A stretch of 9,662 nucleotides of DNA from Pelotomaculum sp. Its GTDB lineage: Bacteria; Bacillota; Desulfotomaculia; Desulfotomaculales; Pelotomaculaceae. The stretch lies in assembly GCA_003489345.1 (NCBI GenBank), contig DNIT01000152.1, forward strand, positions 9,109 to 18,770, given 5' to 3'. The notes under the pieces are model-generated. The model searched no databases and was not told the origin of the DNA. It was given only the letters and a program-made list of their open reading frames with translations. Below, piece by piece: positions 1 through 6,630 of the stretch. Both the position numbers and the translations under genes were made by a program. Each line of letters starts with the position of its first letter. Position 1 is the first letter of the stretch.

Positions 1-3000
1 TTGGATTGTTCGCGGCGGGATACTGCTCCTCCCCGGGAAAGCGGTACCAGGACAGGCCCGGCTGATTCGTATTACCGATATTGTCGTCCCATACAACATT
101 TCCGGACTCCGCATCCGAGACCCGGCGGTAGGTCATGGTATAATCCCAGATCGTGCTGTCCTCGTAATGGGCCGCGCCGGCCAGCGTGTACCATTGATCC
201 GGCAGGCCGTCTTCGTTTTTATCCTGCGCGACCATAATGCCGCCGGGCTCCGAGGCCCCCGGAAACGCGTTGCCGCCGACGGAGAAATCCATGCCCCTGA
301 GATTGGCCGGATCGTTTTTCAGGGGTTCATCCAGCTTTACGACCAGTTCTCCGCCAAACGCACCCAACGAGAACAGCATAGACCCGCGGGGGCCTATATG
401 CAGCGGCATTTCATGGCCGGCGCCATACCCCCGGTTGACGAACTGGCCGGGCGCCGGCAGATAGGCATATAGCTGCGCGCCTAGTGCGCTGCTGGAGGCA
501 TAGCTGAAAAGATATGTTTGGCTTAAATCCCCGTGTTTTACCTTGATCTCATACACGCCTTCGTCCATAAGCCTGAACAAACTGCCGTCGGTGTAAGGCT
601 CTCCGTTGATTGTCAGCGTGGCCAGCGCATTCTCGGCTTTAGCGGTTAAAAATGCGTTCGAGCTATGCTGTGCAGGCCTGGTTGCATAATACACGAACAC
701 ATCGGGATCAAATGAAGACGTGCCGTCATTGAGTTCTATTCCCCCGGTCAGTGTTATGCCGGCAAGCTTAACGCTGGCGGTATTGGCCACTTCTATTTGC
801 AAAACGCCGTTATAGCTTCCATCGCTTGTTTCGAACCAGACAAAGGTTCTGCCGTTGCCCACCGCGCTGATTTTGCCCGCGGCGTCCACAGTCGCTACGG
901 TTTCATCAAGACTGGTCCAATGCAGGGTTTTGTCCGACGGAACGCTGTGCTCGACGGTGTATTCCGAGCCCAACTCCATCAACCTGGATTTTTCCGAGAT
1001 TCCGTTATTGTTTCCAGTATTGTACAGCACTTTTGTAGTGGGATCGACAGCAAAACCAAGAGGCGCCTGTAAACTGGTTCTTGTCAAATCCAGAATTTTG
1101 GGTTTTATGGTATACGGCGACTCTCCCAATATGTTTGGGGCGATATTTGCCGCCGTCAGGGTCGACGGCAAGGACAGGTATTGTAACCTGCTGAAGGTGG
1201 TAAAGGTATAGGCCGGCAGAGAAACAACGCCCTCGGCCAATGCCAAGTGTTTCATGAGTTGCCCCGTTTGTCTGTTGAATACGGTAATATTGCTCAGATC
1301 AATATCCGTGATTTTTTCAGGGAGTGCGTATTGCTCCAGGCCCGTGATGTAGCTTGGCAGCGTAAGCTCGGTAATATTGGTGCCCGTGATCATCCCCTCG
1401 GGCAGCATATGCGTATGGGAGCTTTCGGGAAACACCACGCTGGACAAGTTATGGCAATTCACAAATAAGTACCTGGGCAGAACATCCAGGCTTTGGGGCA
1501 GCTTGGCGTACAGCAGGCTTGTGCTGTTGCAGAAAGCATACTCGCCAATCACTTCAACAGTATCCGGGATCTCCAGATACTGAATGGCTGTGGCCCGGAA
1601 CGCATAAGCGCCTATTTCCCTTATCTCCGGCGGTAAAGTAAAATCTCTTAGCGCAACCCCTTCAAACATATTATCCGGTATTTTGGTCAGCCCCGCCGGG
1701 AATATAACATCTGAGAGGGAGGCTATGGCCGTTTGAGCCAGTCTGGGCGCAAAGCCGTCAGGGTCCAACGTGGAAAAATCGGCCTGGGTCATAGATCTGC
1801 AGCCGGAAAAAGTATTGGGGCCTATTTTTTTAAACTGTACCGGCAGCTTTAATTCCACAATGCCTGTATTGAAGAACATTCCATCCGGCAATTCCGTCAA
1901 TGCGGAGTTAAAGGTGAAATCTCTCACATCAGTGATGGATGCACAGTAGGAAAAGATATTCGTGCCAAAGGCAGTTACATGGCTGAGATCCATGGAGGAG
2001 ACGGCTGTCGCCATAAACGCATTATTTCCTATCTCAGTCAGCGTCTCCGGCAAAGTGGCCGTTTGCAGCGACACACAGTTGCTGAATGCATCGTTGCCGA
2101 TGGCGGTAATGCCTGCGGGCAGCACCAGCGTGCTGAGGCCCGTGTAGTAGAAACTGTAGCTGCCCAGCCTGGTTATATGCGCGGGGAGATCTATTTCAGT
2201 CAGGCTTTGGCATGCATAAAACAGGTATGCCGGAACCTCTGTCATCGTGACCGGGAAAGTAACGTGGGCGGTGCTTGTTATCTTTGTGTTCCCCAAAACA
2301 TGTGTGCCAATTGACGTGACACGCGACAAATCAAGCCCTTTAAGCCCCGATGCGTAAAACACATAATTTCCAAGGGTGGTAGTCGTCTCGGGCAGCGCGA
2401 TTCCTTCCAGCCCCGTGCAGCCATAGAACATATTTGCGCCCAGAGATTGATTCCTGTTGGACAGATTGACTTCCTGCAGCGCCGTGCAGCCTTGGAAAGC
2501 AGCGCCTGTGGTTATGGGCGTTGCTCCTGCTTCAAAGGTCACCTTGGTCAAGTCGGGGCAGCTCTGGAAGGATGTGGTGATGGACGTGACATTGGCGGGT
2601 ATGGTCAGCTCGGTAATGGTTGTCTGGCTAAACGCGGTATTGCCGATCGTAAGCGCAGCACCACCGTTGGCAAAGGCAATATTGGCAAGGCGAGAGCAGC
2701 CTCTGAAGGCATTTGCGCCGATGGTGGTGGTTGCAGCCGGAATGGCGATCTCCTCAAGGGCGGTACAGGCATAAAACATGCTTGCGCCCAGGGACTCGTT
2801 CCTGTTGGACAGATTGACTTCCTGCAGCGCCGTGCAGCCTTGGAAAGCGGCGCCTGTGCTTATAGGCGAACCTGGTTCAAACGTCACCTTGACCAGATAG
2901 GTGCAGTTCTGGAACGACGTGGTGATGGACGTGACGTTGGCGGGTATGGTCAGTTCGGTAATAGCTGTTTGTCTGAATGCGGTATTTCCTATCGTAAGCG

Positions 3001-5227
3001 CAGCGCCCTCGGCGGGAAAAACGATACTTGCCAGGGAGTCACAGCCCGCAAAGGAATTGTTGCCGATGGAAGCCAGGCTTTTCGGAAGGATGATGCTTGT
3101 TAAGCCGCTATTTTGAAAGGCGGAGTTGCCGATGGTGGTTACCGTATCCGGCAGGGTGATACCCGTCAGATTGGGCGTGCCGCTGAAAGCCGCATTGGGA
3201 ACAGCGTTAATGCCGGTGCAGCTGGAAAAATTCAGTTTCTTAGGCATGTCCCAGTTATAGACATCCTTGGACAGCACGGCGGATGTAAGGTTCGGGTTGT
3301 CCGCCATATTGATCTCGGAGGCGTTCACAACCAGCGGCGTCAGGCTTGTTATATCCGTATCCGTTGCGTTTGTGCCGGATACATCCAGAATGCCGTTGAA
3401 TTCACCAATTTCACCTTCGGTAATATCGCCTTGATAACCGGCACCCTTACCGAGAGACACGGCCACAGCGTCTTTTACCTGTGGGTTGGCAAAAACCACT
3501 GGTGTAGTCGATAGCGGTACAAGATCATTTCTGGCGGCAGTCAGCTCTGTAATCACTTGCTGCACTTCACCGGCCAGCGCCGTTTCGCTCGCTGCCAGCA
3601 CTTTTGCTGCGTCCAGCTTCTCTTTAAATGTCCGCCAGCTTACTGAAGTATAGGAGCTTTCGACCAATGCGTCGCATTCGGTGATAAGTGTTGTCAGGGC
3701 GGGAAAATCAGGCTCCGGAATGGCCTCCGCCAGCCTTGAGACAGCCGTGTTCAAGGCGCTTTGGGCCGTTTCAAGATTTGTGGCCTTGCTGATCAGGTCA
3801 TTATAGGGGCCGCTGACCCGTGGTTTTGCAAGGAGCGCGGCTTTATCGTCCCTCTCGTTAAAATTGGCCAGAGCTCTGATGGCCGCATCATAATTGGGAT
3901 AGGAGGGCAGCAAGGGAGGGTCTCCCCAGGTGGGCACGCTGATGTCGCTCCCGTAGCCGTAAACCGTAAAGGCCACTCTGACAACATCGTTGTTTTCCGG
4001 GTAATACTCGCCCATGCCTACACCGGCCAGGCTGTTGTTGACGAAGTACACCCAGCCGGATTGCCCGTAAAAATCGGCAGCTTGCAGCCAGCCGGCCTGG
4101 GCCCGGCCGCTTTCCCGCAGTTCTCCCGTCTTTTCCGTGATGTAGGCGGGCGGGTTCAGTACGGTATTCCCTTGATCCAGCAGGCCTTGCAGATAAAAAC
4201 TGCTGCCCGAACCGTCGGCCTGGTAGCTGCCCTCACCCAAAAACCGGGTCAAAATTTCGGAAAAGGCTTGTCCTTCCTCAAAGGGCACCCAAACGGGCTC
4301 CGTATGATAGCCCTGTCCCAGGGTGAATTTCTCTATGACCAAAGCGAGTACACCCTCAGCTCCGGTGAGCCTCGGCTTTAACGCAAAGGTCAATCCCTCC
4401 GCTACCGTCACGGAAAGCTCCTCAGTGTCTACCAGGGCTCCATCAGCGCTGACTATGGCCTTCAGCGCGCAGTCCCCCGCCCCGGCGGGCGTCCACGCGA
4501 AATCCAGCGCAATTTCCGCGCCTGCCGCCAGGCTCTCCACATCCCGGGTTTGCTCTATCTGGGTCTCCGCTCCGCCGCGCACTTCGTAAAGGGCCGCGCT
4601 TAAGCCCGCAGCCTCTTCAGCCGCGCCGTTTTTAACCGTGACCCGCACGGTATAGGCATGGCCCGCCTCAATGGCCGCCGCGGGCTCAAGCGTATCCGGC
4701 CCGCCCGTCATTGCCACAATGCTCTCCACGCTGACGGAGTTCCCGGCTTCTTCCTGAACCTCTGTCACGGTGACGGCAAGCTCCGCAGCGTCTGTCTCCT
4801 CCCCGCCGGCGGTGACGACCGCCTTCAGGTCGTATTCTCCCGCCTCCCGGGGCGCCCAGGCATAGTCCAGGGTGGCTGTGCCGCCCGGCGCCAGGCTTTC
4901 CACGGTCCGGGTTTCGCCCGGGCCTGTCCCAGCTGCGCCGCCCTTTCCGTAAACGTACAGGGCCACGCTTAAGTCCGCGGCCTCCTCAGCCGCGCCGTTT
5001 CGGACCGTGACCTGCACGGTGTGGCCCCCCCCCGCCGCAATGTCTGCGGCAGGGGCAAGACTCCCCCCTTCCCCCGCCATGACGGTGATGCTCTCTACGG
5101 CAACACCCGCGCCGGCCTGGGTCAGCGCCTGAACCGGCAGCAGCGGTAGCAGCATGGACAGGGTGACCAGCAGGGACATGGCTTTTAACAGGCTGCGCCC
5201 TGCCCTTCCTTTGGACCATCCGCTCAT
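1..5227 (-). CDS. Large secreted multidomain BspA-type LRR surface protein with DUF4430 domain (3' end beyond window)
   Basis: A single open frame of 1742 codons with no stop, truncated by the left window edge. The ATG at 5227 follows GGAGGG at a 6-base spacing. Seen in order: signal peptide (basic n-region, LLVTLSMLLPLLP core, likely cleavage after VQA34); two similar CARDB-like modules (about 41-155 and 160-277); a DUF4430-like domain (about 279-430; IEKFTLGQGY start, SGWVYFVNN at 390-398, YGYG at 423-426); a FIVAR-like helical domain (508-570); BspA/LRR_5 repeats with the ITxIGxxAFxxC pattern (about 661-1360); a Big_2-like domain (about 1419-1480); a cadherin-like beta sandwich (about 1484-1578); and a C-terminal module with GNAF (1652-1655), SEPG (1659-1662) and a D-x-N-x-D-G-x-x-D loop (1669-1677). 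No cell-wall anchor is visible, but the C-terminus is missing. Family knowledge: LRR_5, CARDB and FIVAR are typical of surface adhesins, and DUF4430 is related to the transcobalamin C-terminal domain. Inference: a surface-exposed binding protein, possibly for corrinoids, because two cobalamin riboswitches precede it. Confidence 0.93.
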   Translation of the reverse strand, partial: MSGWSKGRAGRSLLKAMSLLVTLSMLLPLLPVQALTQAGAGVAVESITVMAGEGGSLAPAADIAAGGGHTVQVTVRNGAAEEAADLSVALYVYGKGGAAGTGPGETRTVESLAPGGTATLDYAWAPREAGEYDLKAVVTAGGEETDAAELAVTVTEVQEEAGNSVSVESIVAMTGGPDTLEPAAAIEAGHAYTVRVTVKNGAAEEAAGLSAALYEVRGGAETQIEQTRDVESLAAGAEIALDFAWTPAGAGDCALKAIVSADGALVDTEELSVTVAEGLTFALKPRLTGAEGVLALVIEKFTLGQGYHTEPVWVPFEEGQAFSEILTRFLGEGSYQADGSGSSFYLQGLLDQGNTVLNPPAYITEKTGELRESGRAQAGWLQAADFYGQSGWVYFVNNSLAGVGMGEYYPENNDVVRVAFTVYGYGSDISVPTWGDPPLLPSYPNYDAAIRALANFNERDDKAALLAKPRVSGPYNDLISKATNLETAQSALNTAVSRLAEAIPEPDFPALTTLITECDALVESSYTSVSWRTFKEKLDAAKVLAASETALAGEVQQVITELTAARNDLVPLSTTPVVFANPQVKDAVAVSLGKGAGYQGDITEGEIGEFNGILDVSGTNATDTDITSLTPLVVNASEINMADNPNLTSAVLSKDVYNWDMPKKLNFSSCTGINAVPNAAFSGTPNLTGITLPDTVTTIGNSAFQNSGLTSIILPKSLASIGNNSFAGCDSLASIVFPAEGAALTIGNTAFRQTAITELTIPANVTSITTSFQNCTYLVKVTFEPGSPISTGAAFQGCTALQEVNLSNRNESLGASMFYACTALEEIAIPAATTTIGANAFRGCSRLANIAFANGGAALTIGNTAFSQTTITELTIPANVTSITTSFQSCPDLTKVTFEAGATPITTGAAFQGCTALQEVNLSNRNQSLGANMFYGCTGLEGIALPETTTTLGNYVFYASGLKGLDLSRVTSIGTHVLGNTKITSTAHVTFPVTMTEVPAYLFYACQSLTEIDLPAHITRLGSYSFYYTGLSTLVLPAGITAIGNDAFSNCVSLQTATLPETLTEIGNNAFMATAVSSMDLSHVTAFGTNIFSYCASITDVRDFTFNSALTELPDGMFFNTGIVELKLPVQFKKIGPNTFSGCRSMTQADFSTLDPDGFAPRLAQTAIASLSDVIFPAGLTKIPDNMFEGVALRDFTLPPEIREIGAYAFRATAIQYLEIPDTVEVIGEYAFCNSTSLLYAKLPQSLDVLPRYLFVNCHNLSSVVFPESSHTHMLPEGMITGTNITELTLPSYITGLEQYALPEKITDIDLSNITVFNRQTGQLMKHLALAEGVVSLPAYTFTTFSRLQYLSLPSTLTAANIAPNILGESPYTIKPKILDLTRTSLQAPLGFAVDPTTKVLYNTGNNNGISEKSRLMELGSEYTVEHSVPSDKTLHWTSLDETVATVDAAGKISAVGNGRTFVWFETSDGSYNGVLQIEVANTASVKLAGITLTGGIELNDGTSSFDPDVFVYYATRPAQHSSNAFLTAKAENALATLTINGEPYTDGSLFRLMDEGVYEIKVKHGDLSQTYLFSYASSSALGAQLYAYLPAPGQFVNRGYGAGHEMPLHIGPRGSMLFSLGAFGGELVVKLDEPLKNDPANLRGMDFSVGGNAFPGASEPGGIMVAQDKNEDGLPDQWYTLAGAAHYEDSTIWDYTMTYRRVSDAESGNVVWDDNIGNTNQPGLSWYRFPGEEQYPAANNP
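2335..2998 (-). repeat. Tandem duplication of a ~115-residue block of LRRs inside the surface protein
   Basis: Two adjacent copies of a five-repeat LRR block. The first runs from 2998 down to 2654 and the second begins at 2653; both open with LTIGNTAF and share ITELTIPANVTSITTSFQ, GAAFQGCTALQEVNLSNRN and MFY.CT.LE. The second copy carries one extra residue in its middle, so the offset changes from 345 to 348 bases. At DNA level 2451-2500 and 2799-2848 are identical over 50 bases. This points to a fairly recent in-frame duplication, or conversion between repeats, that lengthens the solenoid. Similarity fades near 2340. Confidence 0.85.
4390..5110 (-). repeat. Tandem pair of CARDB-like domains near the N-terminus
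   Basis: Two consecutive modules of about 115-120 residues. Each starts with V.VESI, continues with H.YTV/HTVQV.V.NGAAEEAA.LS.ALY and T..VESL..G, and ends with DLKAVV or ALKAIV and LSVTV or LAVTV. They match the general CARDB-like pattern: an NGA motif followed by LxVxLY, then an extended beta sandwich. The sharing of NGAAEEAA suggests an internal duplication. Such modules commonly act as stalks or adhesion units in secreted proteins. The exact family assignment is by eye. Confidence 0.6.
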
Positions 5228-5450
5228 TTACATCCCTCCATTGTGTTTTTTTGCGTGTTGCTAAGGGTTGCCAATGCGGCTTCCAACAGCTTTATATGAA
5301 GTTGTGCCGGGGCTCGTCCCCTTTTAGGCCGACCTGCTTCAGCACCTTGACAAGGCGCCGTAAACCGGGCAGAGCCTGCGGGCAGGGATCTCTTCACCTC
5401 ATTTTTTCGTTTTTCGCCCGGCGCAACGGATCTTTAGGGAATTGCATAAA
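5228..5450 (-). other. Leader segment between proximal terminator and start codon
   Basis: About 220 transcribed bases between the last attenuator and the surface-protein start. I see no further riboswitch or strong hairpin, only short stems such as GGGG-ACGAG-CCCC. A GTG-started 57-codon frame (5397-5224) ends in TGA overlapping the gene's ATG (ATGA), but it has no clear ribosome binding site. The ribosome binding site of the large gene is GGAGGG at 5239-5234. It is followed by ATG-TAA and then the real ATG, so a start-stop pair lies in frame two codons upstream. Confidence 0.4.
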
Positions 5451-5490
5451 ACATAAAACCCCGGCTTTTCTAAGAAAACCGGGGCGTTTT
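5451..5490 (-). terminator. Rho-independent terminator/attenuator after the proximal cobalamin riboswitch
   Basis: On the minus strand a GC-rich stem of CCCCGG plus a U/A-rich extension (5484-5474 pairing with 5470-5459, three-base loop, one bulged base) is followed by TTTTATGTTTT. It lies about 95 bases after the proximal B12 box and about 230 bases before the gene, which fits transcription attenuation. The inverse strand also has a T-run (gttttt), so the hairpin could terminate both ways. Confidence 0.88.
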
Positions 5491-5584
5491 TGATCAAGGG
5501 CCGGCGTCGCCGCAGATCACCTGGAGGGCCGCACGCCGCACGCCACAAAAGCTTCCCGCCTTTCCCTGGAAGGCACAGGCTAGC

Positions 5585-5781
5585 TTGCAAAGGGCAGGTA
5601 TCCTGACTCGCGGGTCGGCTTCCTCCGCCCGTCCCTCTGCCGCCGGCAAGGTGTTGTGATACACACCTCGGGCGGCGGGACAGCGGCCCAATAAAAGTCG
5701 CTTCCGCTCACAGTGGCCGGACCGTCCGGGACTCGCACCCGGTTCCCCTTTTCATCCGCATTTTCTACGGAACCTCTGCAA
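5585..5781 (-). promoter_or_regulatory. Cobalamin riboswitch, proximal copy
   Basis: Minus-strand RNA with the hallmark elements in order. A 9-bp P1 is formed by TTGCAGAGG (5781-5773) with CCTTTGCAA (5593-5585). The conserved core GGGAACCGGGTGCGA is followed by CGGTCCGGCCACTGTG. There is a GC-rich variable arm, and the B12 box (AGTCAGGATACCTGCC, about 5608-5593) closes it. In this family, binding of a cobalamin to the aptamer usually reduces expression of B12 transport or synthesis genes by favouring a terminator or blocking translation. The terminator at 5451-5490 is the likely expression platform. Which cobalamin is preferred cannot be decided by eye. Confidence 0.95.
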
Positions 5782-5801
5782 CCAATTATTCAGTTATATG
5801 T

Positions 5802-5839
5802 AAAAAGAAAAAAGCACTCCCCCTTGAAGGGAAACGCTT
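5802..5839 (-). terminator. Rho-independent terminator between the two riboswitches
   Basis: Read on the minus strand, AAGCGTTTCCC (5839-5829) pairs over all 11 positions, three of them G-U, with GGGGAGTGCTT (5822-5812) around a six-base loop. TTTTCTTTTT follows directly. It ends only about 20 bases before P1 of the proximal aptamer. It could be the expression platform of the distal riboswitch, or the remnant end of an earlier transcription unit. Confidence 0.75.
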
Positions 5840-6019
5840 CCGTCTTCGGTCAGCCGTATCTGGTTTCCCTCTTTTCCTTCTGCCGCATCCATGGAGCAAG
5901 AGGCAACCCGAAAACAGGCTGTTTCCTGCAGTCTACCCGAAATTGCTGTTCAGCTTTTCGCCATCTTACTGATAAACGGTATGGGCCGGATGATTGTTAG
6001 AATTTTTCAGGCATGTCCA
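5840..6019 (-). other. Spacer between distal attenuator and middle terminator
   Basis: About 180 bases of leader with no convincing gene. A 32-codon minus-strand frame (5892-5794) has no ribosome binding site and runs through the terminator hairpin. I see no strong promoter here, so the proximal riboswitch appears to depend on read-through from the upstream promoter. A weak promoter cannot be ruled out. Confidence 0.4.
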
Positions 6020-6098
6020 CCCATTAAAATGCCCTGATCTCCGTAGAAATCAGGGCAATCGCACCTATCTCTTTTAATGGTGTCTGGATCATTAAAAG
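6020..6098 (-). terminator. Switching expression platform of the distal cobalamin riboswitch
   Basis: Three complementary segments follow the distal aptamer. In transcript order they are A, CTTTTAATG (6098-6090); B, CATTAAAAG (6079-6071); and C, TTTTAATGG (6029-6021). B can pair perfectly with A, forming a 9-bp hairpin. Alternatively it can pair with C, enclosing a GC-rich hairpin GCCCTGAT...ATCAGGGC (6056-6031). The two pairings exclude each other, as in antiterminator/terminator switches. The U-run after the inner hairpin is short (ATTTTAAT), so its strength as a terminator is uncertain. Confidence 0.6.
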
Positions 6099-6142
6099 AT
6101 TCTTATGCCTGACCTTTCATCGGAAGGTTCCATACTGTCTCG

Positions 6143-6305
6143 CCCAGGCAGGTTTCCTGACTTATGGATCATCACATATCTTTCGTCTTCCCATCCCCCA
6201 TGGGACAGTGACATTTTGAAAGACTGCTAACCAAATACAGTGGCCGGACCATCCGGGATTCGCACCCGGTTCCCTTTTAAGCTTTGAACCGTTCAAAGCA
6301 GCCTG
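6143..6305 (-). promoter_or_regulatory. Cobalamin riboswitch, distal copy
   Basis: Minus-strand RNA with the core GGGAACCGGGTGCGA (6274-6260), CCGGATGGTCCGGCCACTGT (to about 6237), a variable arm including GGGAAGACGAAAG, and the B12 box AAGTCAGGAAACCTGCC (about 6163-6147). A short P1 may form between CAGGC (6305-6301) and GCCTG (6149-6145). It would enclose an extra hairpin, GCTTTGAAC/GTTCAAAGC (6299-6281), just before the core. This aptamer is more compact than the proximal copy, and the two differ strongly outside the conserved core, so they are not a fresh duplication. Confidence 0.95.
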
Positions 6306-6334
6306 CAGCAGATATTCAATTTATTCTTGCTCCA

Positions 6335-6364
6335 AGTATATTACAAACTTGGCCGGATATTCAA
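6335..6364 (-). promoter_or_regulatory. Candidate sigma-A promoter for the riboswitch leader and surface protein
   Basis: On the minus strand, TTGAAT (6364-6359) and TATACT (6340-6335) are separated by 18 bases. Transcription would start near 6328, about 25 bases before the first P1 strand of the distal aptamer. This is the best promoter match I see upstream of the riboswitches. Confidence 0.6.
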
Positions 6365-6502
6365 TTCTTTCGACAATTCCTATTATCATTCTACAATATC
6401 CGCTTTACAATATCAATTAACATCCATGGCAACCAAGCAGAGGAAAGTAAATGGGAAAAACGGCACGGCACAAGCTTCCCGCGTTTTCGGGTTTGCCTTA
6501 TT

Positions 6503-6520
6503 CTTAAGAAAGCCTTAAGA
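6503..6520 (+). promoter_or_regulatory. Candidate response-regulator binding site (11-bp-spaced direct repeat)
   Basis: CTTAAGA occurs at 6503-6509 and again at 6514-6520. The starts are 11 bases apart, about one helical turn. OmpR/PhoB-family regulators typically bind such head-to-tail repeats. The site lies 16 bases upstream of the candidate -35 of the response-regulator gene, a position that fits autoactivation. The first half also forms a perfect palindrome, TTCTTAAGAA (6501-6510). That the regulator itself binds here is inference. Confidence 0.4.
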
Positions 6521-6535
6521 TTTTCATGAAGTGGT

Positions 6536-6578
6536 TTGTAATATTCACCTGCCAGAATATAAAGCAGAAGGGCAGGTG
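6536..6578 (+). promoter_or_regulatory. Candidate promoter of the two-component operon, overlapped by an inverted repeat
   Basis: TTGTAA (6536-6541) and TATAAA (6558-6563) are 16 bases apart, giving a start near 6570. An 8-bp perfect inverted repeat, CACCTGCC (6546-6553) and GGCAGGTG (6571-6578), brackets the -10 element. It could be an operator for a dimeric repressor; in RNA it could only form if transcription began upstream of it. Confidence 0.45.
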
Positions 6579-6630
6579 GCCATATTTTGAGCGGCGGGAT
6601 GATCTGATCAGGATGCAACGGAGGCGTTTT

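Noticed and set aside
2447..3103. Plus-strand 218-codon frame
   Set aside because: It lies antisense to the LRR repeats; its own internal repeats mirror the duplicated LRR block, it has no ribosome binding site, and the minus frame is continuous with recognisable domains.
2335..3105. Possible CRISPR-like or other direct-repeat array
   Set aside because: The repeats are LRR-coding with a three-base period and variable sequence; there are no constant short repeats with unique spacers.
3761..4381. Plus-strand 206-codon frame
   Set aside because: Antisense to the DUF4430 and FIVAR region of the surface protein; no recognisable domain and no ribosome binding site.
4986..5219. Minus-strand 77-codon frame rich in Gly, Arg, Cys and His
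   Set aside because: It is an alternative frame over the signal peptide and first CARDB module of the real gene; its composition is typical of a shifted GC-rich frame.
5224..5397. Minus-strand 57-codon frame ending in an ATGA overlap with the surface-protein start
   Set aside because: GTG start without a Shine-Dalgarno match, and a low-complexity basic composition. The overlap alone is not enough to call a gene, though a regulatory leader peptide cannot be excluded.
5713..6000. Plus-strand 95-codon frame
   Set aside because: It crosses the proximal cobalamin aptamer core and the terminator at 5802-5839; noncoding leader explains the sequence better.
6526..6630. 35-codon N-terminal extension of the response regulator
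   Set aside because: It would cover the candidate promoter and inverted repeat; the ATG at 6631 has a good GGAGG site and gives the normal family length.
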